This document shows positions 10,978 to 21,066 of a stretch of 64,000 nucleotides of DNA, piece by piece. Each line of letters starts with the position of its first letter. The first letter of the stretch is position 1. Both the position numbers and the translations under genes were made by a program. This DNA comes from Puccinia triticina. Lineage: Eukaryota > Basidiomycota > Pucciniomycetes > Pucciniales > Pucciniaceae. Location: NCBI RefSeq assembly GCF_026914185.1, contig NC_070561.1:2604001-2668000 (forward strand), read 5' to 3'. The notes under the pieces were generated by a model. The model saw nothing but the letters and a program-made list of their open reading frames with translations. It had not been told where the DNA came from and did no database searches.

Positions 10978-12943
10978 TCACTAGCGAACTTTTTCGATGA
11001 CTTAGCAAAACACCACTCACTTCATCTTCATAAGCCTCCTCAACTTCCTCATCATCATCCATATGAGCCTCTTGGTACTGCTGGTACTCAGCAACCAGAT
11101 CCTGCATGTTGGATTCTGCTTCCGTGAATTCCATCTCGTCCATTCTAATGAGAGAACAAGCGCCAAGAGAGAGAGATGAGCCAACTCGTTGACATACAAA
11201 ACATCTGAGGAATACCTAGACGTACCCTTCTCCAGTGTACCAATGCAGGAAAGCTTTACGTCTGAACATGGCCGTGAATTGATCGGCCACCCGCTTGAAC
11301 AAATCTTGGATGGCAGTCGAGTTACCGATAAATGTCACAGACATCTTGTGTGCACGAGGTGCGATGTCACAATGAGCGGTTTGGACGTTGTTTGGAACTG
11401 CCATGAGATAAAGAGAGGACCGCGATCAGTAGAGTACACCGAGAGGCGTAAAGGGATAGTCATCTGCGCAAAATGTGACTTACTCCACTCAACAAAGTAG
11501 TTCGAGTTCTTGCTTTGGACTGACAACATGTTTTCTTCGACTTCTTTCATCGAAACCTTACCACGGAAGTAGGCGGCGACGGTCAAGTATCGGCCGTGTC
11601 TCGGGTCTGAGGCAGCCATCATGTTCTTGGCATCGAACATTTGCGAGGTCAACTCAGGCACGGTGATCGCACGGTACTGCTGGCTCCCACGGGCGGTAAG
11701 TGGAGCAAATCCGACCATGAAGAAATGCAATCGGGGGAAGGGGACCATGTTGACGGCCAGTTTACGCAAGTCGGAGTTCAGCTGACCGGGGAATCGGAGA
11801 CAGGTGGTGATACCACTCATGACGATCGAGACCAAGTGGTTGAGGTCACCGTAGGTGGGTGTGGCCAACTTCAGGGTGCGGAAACAGATGTCGTAGAGGG
11901 CCTCGTTGTCGATACAAAAGGTCTCGTCAGAGTTTTCGACCAGTTGGTGGACCGACAAGGTCGCGTTGTAGGGCTCAACGACGGTATCAGAGACCTTGGG
12001 CGAGGGGACGACGGAGAAGGTGGCCATCATACGGTCGGGGAATTCTTCTCGGATTTTGGAGATCAGCAAGGTTCCCATTCCAGCACCGGTTCCACCACCA
12101 AGGGAGTGGGTGATCTGAAAACCTTGGAGGCAGTCGCATCCCTCGGCTTCCTTGCGGACGACGTCTAGGACCGAGTCAACTAATTCGGCACCCTCAGTGT
12201 AATGTCCCTTGGCCCAGTTGTTACCGGCACCGGACTGTCCAAACACAAAGTTGTCGGGGCGGAACAGGGAGCCAAACGCGCCAGATCGGACCGAGTCCAT
12301 GGTTCCGGGCTCCAAATCTATCAGTACCGCTCGGGGCACGTATTTGTTAGTAGCGACTTCATTCTGCAAGTCGATAGGAGGTTGATATGTGGAGGCAATT
12401 AGTCAAGGAGGCAGATAGGACATGTGAAGGACAAGATGACTCACGTAATAGACGCTGATCCTCTCGAGCTGGAGATCGGTGGTACCCTTGTATCTGGATG
12501 ATGGATCGAGTGGTTCTGATCAGCGGTCTCGATCATATATGGTGGGGAGCTAAGCTCAAGAAAGATCGACGTACTGCCCATCAGTAGCGATACCGTGTTC
12601 GTCGGAGACCACCTCCCAGAATTTGGCACCTGAAGAAGACGAATGCTATGTCAGATTGGGTGATTCCGGGTAAGCAGTGAGCCAAGGATTAGTGAGGGGA
12701 GCAGTGCTTACCGATTTGGTTTCCGCACTAGTTCCGCCAGAGAGACCCCGGTAAATGGGCAAGACAAAATCAGAGGCGGTTCATTGGAGGATGTGATGTA
12801 GTGAAACTGGGCAATCGCGAAGGATCAAGATACTCACCTGACCGGTTTGGAGGTGACTGCAAATGAAGCAAAGCGCACACGAAGAATCAATCACAGCCAG
12901 CCATACGAAAAGAAGAATAAGTCACTTACACGATTTCTCTCAT
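10978..12943 (-). CDS. Beta-tubulin
   Basis: The exons on the minus strand are 12930-12943, 12838-12856, 12712-12727, 12575-12629, 12445-12493, 11484-12363, 11226-11397 and a last exon starting at 11144. The first four exons are tiny and encode MREIV, HLQTGQ, CGNQIG and [17 protein letters not shown]. The GTP-binding glycine loop reads GGGTGAG. Residues that decide benzimidazole sensitivity in fungi look wild-type (His6, Phe167, Glu198, Phe200 by family numbering). The protein polymerises with alpha-tubulin into microtubules. The C-terminal end is uncertain: a 40-nt GTGAGT...CTAG intron (10,981-11,020) would give a normal acidic tail ending YEDE at 10,978, whereas reading through extends about 45 unusual residues to 10,874. 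I prefer the short tail because beta-tubulin tails are acidic and about this length. Confidence 0.96.
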
Positions 12944-13760
12944 GATCGAATATTAGCCGGTTAAGCTCGAGGAGGTTTTATAGTTTCTGAAAGACCTATG
13001 GCAACAAACAAACGCAAGTCGAAGAGGCCCAGGTCAGCAAAATGAGAGTCAAGCCAGAGGGGGGGGGGGTGAAGAAAGCGGGCCGGGTGGGGGTGGTCAG
13101 CTCAGTCAGCAAGATATGCTGAAGCAGGTGCAAGAGGGTTTGGGACAGCAGCAGTGCGGAGTGAAACAGAAACGATCGCGATCGAGAAGATGGCGGGGGA
13201 AGGGAGGGCAGCGAAGTGTAGGACAGGGCTTGGAGATGGAAGACGGGGGTGAGGACAGAGGATTGAGGGAAAGGGGGACTGACGAGGAGTGTTTGGAATT
13301 TAATGGGGGGCGATGACGGTGGTACTGTTACTGCTGGCTGGTGGCAGAGGGGGAGCGGAGATGGGGGGAGGGGTGGAGGAGGGGAAGAAGGAGGTGCTTA
13401 GCTTAGCCAAACGACTGCCAAACTAACTTAAAAGCTAATTACAAACTCAAGCCTCTCTCTGGTGTACAGGCGCCAGCTGCTCTCAGACGACTTTGAAAGA
13501 CTTTTGATGATCGAACCGTGCGGAGAGGAACTGTGCTCGAGCTGGTGGGAGAAGCTCAATCGGCCGATCGCTGCGCCGCAACCCTCACCCAAAATCATCA
13601 ACCAATCACCAGGATCAGATCTATAAAAATCCATCGTCTGAAAAAAGCTACAGCCACAGACTGGCCGGAAATCAGAACAAAGAGAAGAAGGCCTTCAAGA
13701 AAGGAGAGGACTGAACAAGCGGCTAAAAATACACAAAACTTAAATCCCTTCAAAAATTAA
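12944..13760 (-). promoter_or_regulatory. Upstream region of beta-tubulin
   Basis: Sequence 5' of the tubulin start codon. The plus strand is G- and GA-rich from about 13,050 to 13,390, so the gene's sense strand is pyrimidine-rich, as is common in fungal promoters of strongly expressed genes. No definite TATA element was identified; the extent is a guess. Confidence 0.35.
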
Positions 13761-15124
13761 AATCTGCAAAAAAGAATCAAATGGGAAAGTGTTTTCACTT
13801 ATCACCAGGTCCACGATCACATACCAAATTTGCCTGGATCAAATCATTTGGGATTGCTGGCATATCTGATTGTCAGGAAGACTGATGGGACTTGGCAGAG
13901 CCAAATCAATTCCCTCCAAAGTATTTTCCAATTGAGAGACGTAGCATAATCTTACTACCAGAGGGGCTGTAAGAGGACTCAAGATATGATCTTCAAAAAA
14001 GATGAAGCTTTGGTGAAAAAACTGGGCTGGCATCCGCATGGAGAAATGGGCCATGAATCCAACCAGGGAGAATGGCTTACAGTTTTGTTAGTGCGGCCCA
14101 CATCAGAGAAAATGAAAGACAAAAAATCATGAAAAGATTCCAGTGCGTACATACATTGTTTATTCGTCATTCTGAGTACTGCGTGACTCACTTGATTTCA
14201 GAAACCGAGACAAAGGAGAAGGGTGCTTAACCTGTTTAGCTCATCGTAAATTATATAGTCTGAGCTGGTGAAATTTCATACCACCTGAGGCTGAGTGCCA
14301 CCTCTTGTCATCGTGAAGCCAGTGCGTAGTGATTTCCATCGGGTAGGATAGAAACACTTCAGAAAAATAATACATGCAAACCTTCCAAGCTGAAATCTTC
14401 TCGGAACTCACATACATCCAAACCGCCCAGCCGGTTTCCTGACCCGCCCCAAGATCAATCAACAACGCAAAAAGGATGAATAAGATGGCCGTCGAGAGCA
14501 GAAGTCTTTATGATCCATGAGTCTAATCGGTATGTATACATAGGGCCAGTTTAAAATCAAACCCCATCGATGCGGGCTACACGGTGCCTCTCAGGAGGAG
14601 GGCCCCGGCAGGGTCTCTCACAGGAAACGGGTGGTCACACTTGCCCCCCCGGCAGCGACTTGTGCTTCGCACACAGGCGGGCCATCAAGCGCGTCCTTTT
14701 GTGGGTCGCTGTACTGCTCTTTGATTCGACTCCAGAGGGCCTTGCAGTTTTAATCCGTCTCCGTGTGAAAGACCATCCGGAGACGCCGTTCTGAGGGGCT
14801 TGCACGGGAGGCTCTACTCGGTTTCGTCCATTGTCTAGTCACAACCCCTATCACCCCAAATTGTTTTGTTATTTGACAATGTGCTCCAACTAGTAACATG
14901 TTTTTTATCTCCACTCCAGGGGACTTCGCAGCCACCCACATTCATGCCATAAACCACTGGTCTATGGCCTGTTTACTGAGCCGAGGATGCTTCGACAGAA
15001 CGAGAATGGTGGGCTTGTCCATGAGCCGCTCGCTGGGTCGAGAAGCCTTGGTATAAATCAAGAGTGGGCTTGAATCAATGGAATATAATGGGACTGGTCA
15101 TTTGTGCTGATGGCTCGCGAGGCG
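13761..15124. other. Intergenic, degenerate transposon ends
   Basis: No gene is seen. Around 14,570-14,700 there is a phrase of the type CTCTCAGGAGGAGGGCCCCGGCAGGGTCTCTC, related to the CCTCTCTGGAGGAGAGCCCC segment at 26.2 kb and to 38.36-38.44 kb, so this is probably a remnant of the same terminal-repeat family. Confidence 0.4.
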
Positions 15125-15620
15125 ACCTTAACACAAGTCCCAGCCTCCGTGCGGGCGTGCAGCATTTGGCTGGTTGCAAAGTGACCCCGACCGGAGGGAG
15201 GGCCTTGCACACTAAAACACTTTTCTCGCGTGAGCCGATTCCAAGGTTTGGCTGGGAGCAGCCTTGTTTGCATCACCCCACTCTCAACACTCAACATAAT
15301 CTTTCTAGGTTTTGATACCTCATACTTCTACATGTTCTTAATTTTTCCGTATTTTTTCTATCACAAAATGTTGATTGTATCCAGTGAAACAAAATTGTCC
15401 AAGTTCAAGATTTTGAACTTTGATTTGGCTTGCGCTCCATAGGGCAAGGACTGTGCGCAGTTATACTACTTCTTGTTGTCAAGTTTGAAACATGAAGCGG
15501 GGAGAGTACAGAAATTACAGAAATAGAAAAAATACTGAAAAATCAAGCAGATGGTGATCTGTCAGAAAAACCAGAAGAGAAAAAATTCTGATGAGTGGAA
15601 TAGAAACCAGGGGAGAAGTA
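15125..15620. repeat. Dispersed repeat, inverted partner at 37.5-38.15 kb
   Basis: From CGACCTTAACACAAGTCCC to the GTTGTCAAGTTTGAAAC segment near 15,490, the sequence reappears in reverse complement at about 37,530-38,145 with scattered substitutions and an internal insertion. The end CGACCTTAAC resembles the Mutator-like ends at 26.2 and 39.15 kb, so a non-autonomous DNA transposon is likely. No protein is encoded. Confidence 0.6.
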
Positions 15621-16554
15621 ATGGTGTGTACAATATCACGTCCGGCTCACGCGAGCTTTGTGCTTTTGTTCGTAAGAGCATCTCTAACGGAGCCGCGACT
15701 GGGCGTTCGGGGAGGACCCTGGAAACCCCCTATAGAGGTGGGTAACCAAAATGTATGAATTTTTTGGCCAAAACCAAAAAGGGTACTCACCAAATATGTA
15801 TGAATGACCTTTCTTTGGCATGAGGGTACGCACGGAAAATGTACTTTGTTTCTCATGGGGTTGGGGGGTTGGTAACAAAGATTGTATGAAAGTTCATGGT
15901 TGAGCAGAAAAGCACCCCGGTAACCCCCCCCCCCCTTGGCAGCAAGCCAAGGCCAGCCAACAATTTGTTTTTTTCAACTGCCCACCAGCAGGAGGAGGGG
16001 TTCTAGGGGGTTTGAGAGCCCACAACTAGTAGCCAGCTTAATCCTGTTTAATCTAGGCTCTACTTGAATACACAGAAATTCAAGCTAATTCTCAAAAAGG
16101 TAGAAACATGTCAGGGCTCATCAGAGCAAATCAGAGCTCATCTAAGTTTAATTCATCTTTGTAAAAATGTTGGTCAATACTATTGTTCCAGATCTGTTTG
16201 AAAAATTCTTCTCAATCTCTCTATCAGATTCACAGATACCTCGCAGAACACAAAATGACTTAATCTTTTGGCAGTTTAGCTCTCCTCCAATAATCCCTGA
16301 AGATGAAGAAGATGAGGGAATGTGGTATGTTGTGAATAAAAGCATGGATGTGATCTTTGGTGTTGAAAACTGCAAATAAAATCTCAGGTGTGGAAAGTTT
16401 GGCATTGAAGTTGTGCTTGAGTACTTAAAGAAAGCTTGTGGTCACCCCTCTTGGAATGCGGACGAGCTCCCAATTGATCTTTTGTGGTTTTTAATCCACT
16501 TGTTTTTCATTTTTTTTTTGAATTAAAATGCTACAGCTGCCTATAAGATGCTAT

Positions 16555-16945
16555 CAACGAAGGGTAGTTACGCTACGCGTAACGCGTAGATAACGGCAAT
16601 GTAACAAAATTTTTGCTGTTATCTACGCGTTACGCGTAACGGCAGTGCAGTTACGTTATTGCAACACGTTGAGCCGGTTTTTTTTATGCTTGTTGCGTTA
16701 TCCAGGCACGCGGAGCCCTTGAGAACGGGCAAAAAATGAGGCTAAAAAGCCTTAAATAGTCCATTATTGCGTTATCCGGGGGATAACGCAATCACGGGCC
16801 TCACATTTGTGAGGCCCGTTACGTTACGCGCGGGGCCTGAAATGACCCCGTTACTAGTAAAGTAACAGGGGGCCCCGGATAACAGGGGTAGTTACGTTAC
16901 CAAAATTGTGCGGATAACGCAACATAACATAACTACCCTTTGTTG
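16555..16945. mobile_element. 391-bp palindromic CAAC/GTTG-ended MITE, nested
   Basis: The left end is CAACGAAGGGTAGTTACG and the inverted right end is CAACAAAGGGTAGTTATG. A perfect 7-bp direct repeat ATGCTAT flanks it at 16,548-16,554 and 16,946-16,952. The interior is made of ACGCGTAACGCGTAGATAAC-type words that pair with one another. The end sequence CAAC and the 7-bp duplication are the same as in the copies at 0.25 and 43.2 kb, while the rest differs. Confidence 0.75.
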
Positions 16946-17429
16946 ATGCTATGCAGTGAAAAGAGCGGCAAGCTGGCTGCGCAAAAAGGCCCGCTGTGGG
17001 GTTTCTGGGCCAAAAAAAGGGTACGCACCAAATTTGTATGGATTTTTGGGCAGAGCCCTGAGGCTACGCACAAAACTGGTATGAATGCCTTGTGAAAATG
17101 TATGAATTTTGGCCAAATCTTGGATTTTTGGTTACCCACCTCTATAGGGGGTTTCCAGGGTCCTGTTCGGGGGCGAACTTTGGCCGCCCAGGTTCCTGTT
17201 TTGCGCGCTAACGGACCCGCGGAACGACCCTGGGAACATCGCCGGGGGCAGTCCAACCCGCGATCACCTGCTGACTTCTGGGGGTCGCCTCCCGGCCGCA
17301 ATTGACCACACACACCTGCATCCGCTCGTCTTCATACCTCGCAAAGACGGACGACACAGTATAAACACTTGCAGCTCACCAAGGAAGAAAAAAAAACTTC
17401 AGCAATTGAATCAACGAGCCTCGTCTTGA

Positions 17430-17900
17430 TAACGGTGTCTTTTCCGGTCATCGAGAGGAGTAAACACTCCCCTGGATGACCGGTTCTCTCTAATCATTGA
17501 GAGGAGTAAACAAGTAAACACTCCCCTCATTGACCGGTTCTCTATGATGATCGAGGGGGGTGTTTACTCCCCTCGGTGACCGGTTCTCTCCGGAGAGGAG
17601 TAAACACTCCCCTCGAAGACCGGTTCTCTCCGGAGAGGAGTGAACACTCCCTTCGATGACTGGGTCCGTTCCGGTCATCGAGAGGAGTAAACACTCTCCT
17701 CGATGACTGGGTCCGTTCCGGTCATCGAGAGGAGTAAACACTCCCCTCGATGACCGGGTCCGTTCTGGTCATCAAGAGCAGTGTTTCCTCCACTTGATGA
17801 CCGGGTTTGCTCCGGTCATCGAGATACATGCGTCCCGACGACCAGAACGTGACCAGAATGTTACAGTCATCGATATTTGTGCATCCCGATGACCGGAATC
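17430..17900. repeat. Hairpin minisatellite, locus 1
   Basis: Roughly a dozen degenerate units alternate GGTCATCGAGAGGAGTAAACA with its near complement CACTCCCCTCGATGACCGG. Each pair of units is a palindrome. The array lies inside the 15.7-18.1 kb element. Similar arrays are at 39.93-41.11, 47.83-47.99 and 55.22-55.68 kb. Confidence 0.8.
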
Positions 17901-18314
17901 AGGCTTGCAGAGGGTGGTGGGTGGCACTGGGAGTGAGCTTTCAGTCGGATTGCGGGTTGAACTGCCAGTCTATAATCGGAGCTGAGCCGCGACTGCTGTG
18001 AAATGTGTCTGCGGGCCGGGGAACACAGGCCAACTGCCCCCCGGACCGTTGGAGATGCTCTAAGCCCTCTGGTGAGACTGGGCTGCCGCCCAGACCCGCT
18101 CACCACGAGTGGCTGTTAAGCTCGCTCGCGAGGACAGTGTCTCCTCAACAGCCCACTCGAGCAGCCCAGCGAAGGCTGGTAACACCGGGTTGGTGGGTTT
18201 GCTGGGGCGATTTCGAAAGGGACTGGCCATTTTCTCCTTGTTTTCCCGCCAAACATGAGAGAAGGCTGGCACAAACCCTCGGAAAGGTACTGTTGGAGTT
18301 GGTGCTCGTAGCTT

Positions 18315-18330
18315 CCCCTTTTCACTATTT
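18315..18330 (+). promoter_or_regulatory. TATA-like element upstream of the secreted DPBB protein
   Basis: CACTATTTATAGCG lies about 215 bp before the start codon at 18,542. Whether it serves this gene is inference; the leader after it is CT-rich. Confidence 0.35.
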
Positions 18331-18541
18331 ATAGCGAGCCATCAATCGCTGCTTTCTTCCGGCCAGGTCACTTCTCTCCACATTTCCATTCTTTACACTC
18401 CTCTAAATCAATTCGGCCAGGCCGTTGATCATCACAATCTTTGAGCATACTCCTCCCACACCTCATCTTTCCGACTCCTCGCTTAATCTTCACGTGATCT
18501 TTCTACACCACGTGCACTCACGAACCAAATATTCTACGAAA

Positions 18542-19238
18542 ATGTTATTCCAAAACCGATTCTTAATGATGGCATTGTTCATGGCGCAACTAGTCATTAA
18601 CCCAATCCACACATTACCCTCTAGTCAACCGGCTTCTAGTGGATTGGGCGACAATGCCCCGGGCCCTGCCTATGGTCCAGCAAAAGGAAAACTCAGAGAG
18701 GAGGACACCCATCGAGGCGATGCCACATGTAAGTCTATTTGATGAATTCTAGCGGTAATGATAATGTGCTCATTAGTGTGTGTGTGTGTGTGTATCTCTC
18801 AGACTACTCTCCTGGATTAGGCTCATGTGGGCAACAGAGCGGTAACCAGGATCTCATTGTAGCGGTTTCACACTCTCTGTATGACAGCTATGAAGGAGGA
18901 AATCAGGATGGCAATTCGTGAGCAGATATTTCCAATCTTTTGTGTACACAGTCCGCATGCTCTAACGCTCGAGAAATTTCTTCCATCAGTCTCTGCGGAA
19001 AAAGCATCCGGGCATCCTATGGTCCTAATTCCATAGTTGTAAGCGTTGTTGACCGCTGTGAAGGCTGCAGTACCAATGATTTGGATCTCTCGCCGGCCGC
19101 TTTCCGAAGATTGAGCCCACTCAACACTGGAAGGCTACATGGAATCCGAGTAAGCTGATAGGTCTAGCTCCACCATACTCCCTTTACGCGAAATACTAAT
19201 CTTGAACGATCTATTTTAATTAGTGGACCTTTGCTTAA
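18542..19238 (+). CDS. Secreted RlpA/expansin-like double-psi beta-barrel protein
   Basis: Four exons join in frame: 18542-18728, 18803-18917, 18990-19149, 19224-19238, giving about 158 residues. The N terminus is a signal peptide (MLFQNRFLMMALFMAQLVI then a polar stretch). The mature part is one double-psi beta-barrel domain: YYSPGLGSCGQQ, LIVAVSHSLYD, LCGKSIRASY, VVDRCEGCS, DLDLSPAAF and a final GIRWTFA. The Cys pattern and the VxDRCxGC and DLS(P)AAF motifs are typical of the fungal RlpA-like/barwin-like secreted family, related to loosenins and expansins but without the second expansin domain. Such proteins act outside the cell, probably on wall polysaccharides, and are candidate secreted virulence factors in plant pathogens; that role is inference. 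Confidence 0.88.
18776..18793. repeat. (GT)n microsatellite in intron 1
   Basis: Nine GT dinucleotides in the first intron of the DPBB gene. Confidence 0.8.
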
Positions 19239-21066
19239 GGCTTATCAGCACATCTGGCACAAAACTTAGTTGCCGACACCCCTTCAAGATTCGACAACCA
19301 ATTCCGAACAATCACTATTGCATCAGTTTAATATATCTATCAATCACTTTCCTTACTACAATCATTTTACTCTTTCATTCAATTTTGGGGTTTTTTGCTT
19401 CATCATTCTTGGGTTTTCTGGCTCCTCGTCTTTTATTAAATCGTCTTTTCCGGGTTTCAAGTATCTTTCCTCTATAATCCTTCCTTGACTGCTATTAATA
19501 ACTATATCACTATGAATTATTGTATCTTAACACAAACACATTGTCACGATCGCTTGCGAATTCAATATTTTCAAATGCTTCAAAGTATTCTGTCATCAGA
19601 TTTGCGAGTGGGCTGGAAAGAGTTAAATAATTTACAACTCAGTTTTCTTGAGGGTCAATATTTATTCTCTCCGGGACAATGATGGGGATGAGCCTTGAAC
19701 GTTCAGGTACAATCATCAAATCACCTTATCTTATCAAATTCGTATCTTACAAGTACTGCTAATAGTCCCCATAGTGAAATAATCAGACCATGAGGTTGTA
19801 AAGTTACGCGATGAAAATCATCCGCGGTTATGCAGAAGCCGCAGCACGATTTTCACTGCGAGTCCGACAGGTTTCAGTTTTTTCTCTCTGAATCTGGCTT
19901 GAGTCTCGTCGGAATCACAATGACAGGGGTCTTAAACCGAGGTCCACACTCGGCCCTGATACTTGTGGTAGAAGGCCGCGATGAAAGAAGAAAACATGAC
20001 TTCCAGGGCCTGCGCCACATTTCTCGTCACGGTTGTTTTTGTTTATCGAAACAAATTTAGCATTGAGGCATTGCGGTACCCAGGACCCTGGTGACAAGTC
20101 ACAGTGTCTGAAACTTTTACATCATGCTTTATTCGCTCAGTCTCCGCGGTGAGCATCCGCAACTAGATTGACATAAATACAACAATCCCGCTGATTTATT
20201 TTGAGGGCGGTGAGCGATGCGATGCGATGCTATAAATATATGGTTTACATGGATAGATGACATTTTATCGCTATAAAGTTTCGCTGCAACCAGCTTTTGG
20301 CTCACCGTTCTCAGTTTGTATGTATTTAATTAAACATCAATGGTCCTTATCGTACAACAGACAAACCAAATTTCAGATCTTCCCCATCTTTGCTTCGAGC
20401 CCATGCTGACTTGGATTCACAGGTCTGCACCTAACTTAATGCAAGTCTCGTCGTTTCACCCTCCGTTCGAGAGGCTTAGTTAGCTAGGGTCTCCACTACT
20501 TTTGAGTGTTAGTATGTTGTCATGGAAGACTTGGTGCCTTTCAACAAAAATTTATTGATCTGTTACGCGGCGGACACGCAGCGGGTGAACAGCAAATGAG
20601 TTACCAGCGGTTATGCTGAAGTAACTTCTCCACACATCTCCAATAATCAACACCGACTGCAATTCTACATAAACAAAGGTGGAAGTTTTAGTCACAGTCA
20701 GGGAAACTGCGATGCGCACAAAAATGGGGAAATCAGCTTGTAGGTAGCCTGAAAGCCACTCGGTGAAACAATTTGTATGCATTATGAGAGACTACGCTCT
20801 CCAATCGTAGTGCCAAGAATGAAAGCCCATACGCCGAGTCAAATTGTGCCTCCTGGGATCAACAACTGGTAGCTCCTTAAAACCAGTACAAGGTCCTAAG
20901 GCGGTTTCAGGTAATCGATTTGGCGACAAGTACCGGGTCGGTCATCTGATAACGTATATTTACATGATAGGAACAATCGTTTGGAAGGTTGAGAAACACC
21001 AAGTTTTTTCCTCTTTCCATCTCTTTTAGAAACTCATTCGCGTCCTTCAATCTTTTATAAAAAAAG
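19239..21066. other. Intergenic region, no gene recognised
   Basis: Only short, non-conserved open stretches occur. The right 100 bp is the leader of the transporter gene. A short GCGATGCGATGC tandem lies near 20,212-20,229. Confidence 0.45.

Larger units (their letters stand above)
15676..18060. mobile_element. 2.4-kb PIF/Harbinger-like non-autonomous element
   Basis: The left end GAGCATCTCTAACGG matches the inverted right end (CCGTTGGAGATGCTC) with one mismatch. A 3-bp duplication TAA flanks it at 15,673-15,675 and 18,061-18,063. TWA-type 3-bp duplications and GAGCATC-like ends suit the PIF/Harbinger superfamily; that assignment is inference. Inside, a longer inverted repeat pairs about 15,720-15,850 with 17,010-17,160 (key phrase GGGTAACCAAAATGTATGAA / its complement). 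It also carries a nested CAAC-ended element (16,555-16,945) and a hairpin minisatellite (17,430-17,900). No transposase is visible. Confidence 0.72.

Noticed and set aside
11641..12168. Plus-strand open frame opposite beta-tubulin
   Set aside because: Shadow of a highly conserved gene on the other strand.
17430..17900. CRISPR-like array
   Set aside because: The repeats alternate in orientation, lack unique spacers and sit in a eukaryotic transposon.
15673..18063. The 2.4-kb element as an LTR retrotransposon
   Set aside because: Its long repeats are inverted, not direct, and the flanking duplication is 3 bp.
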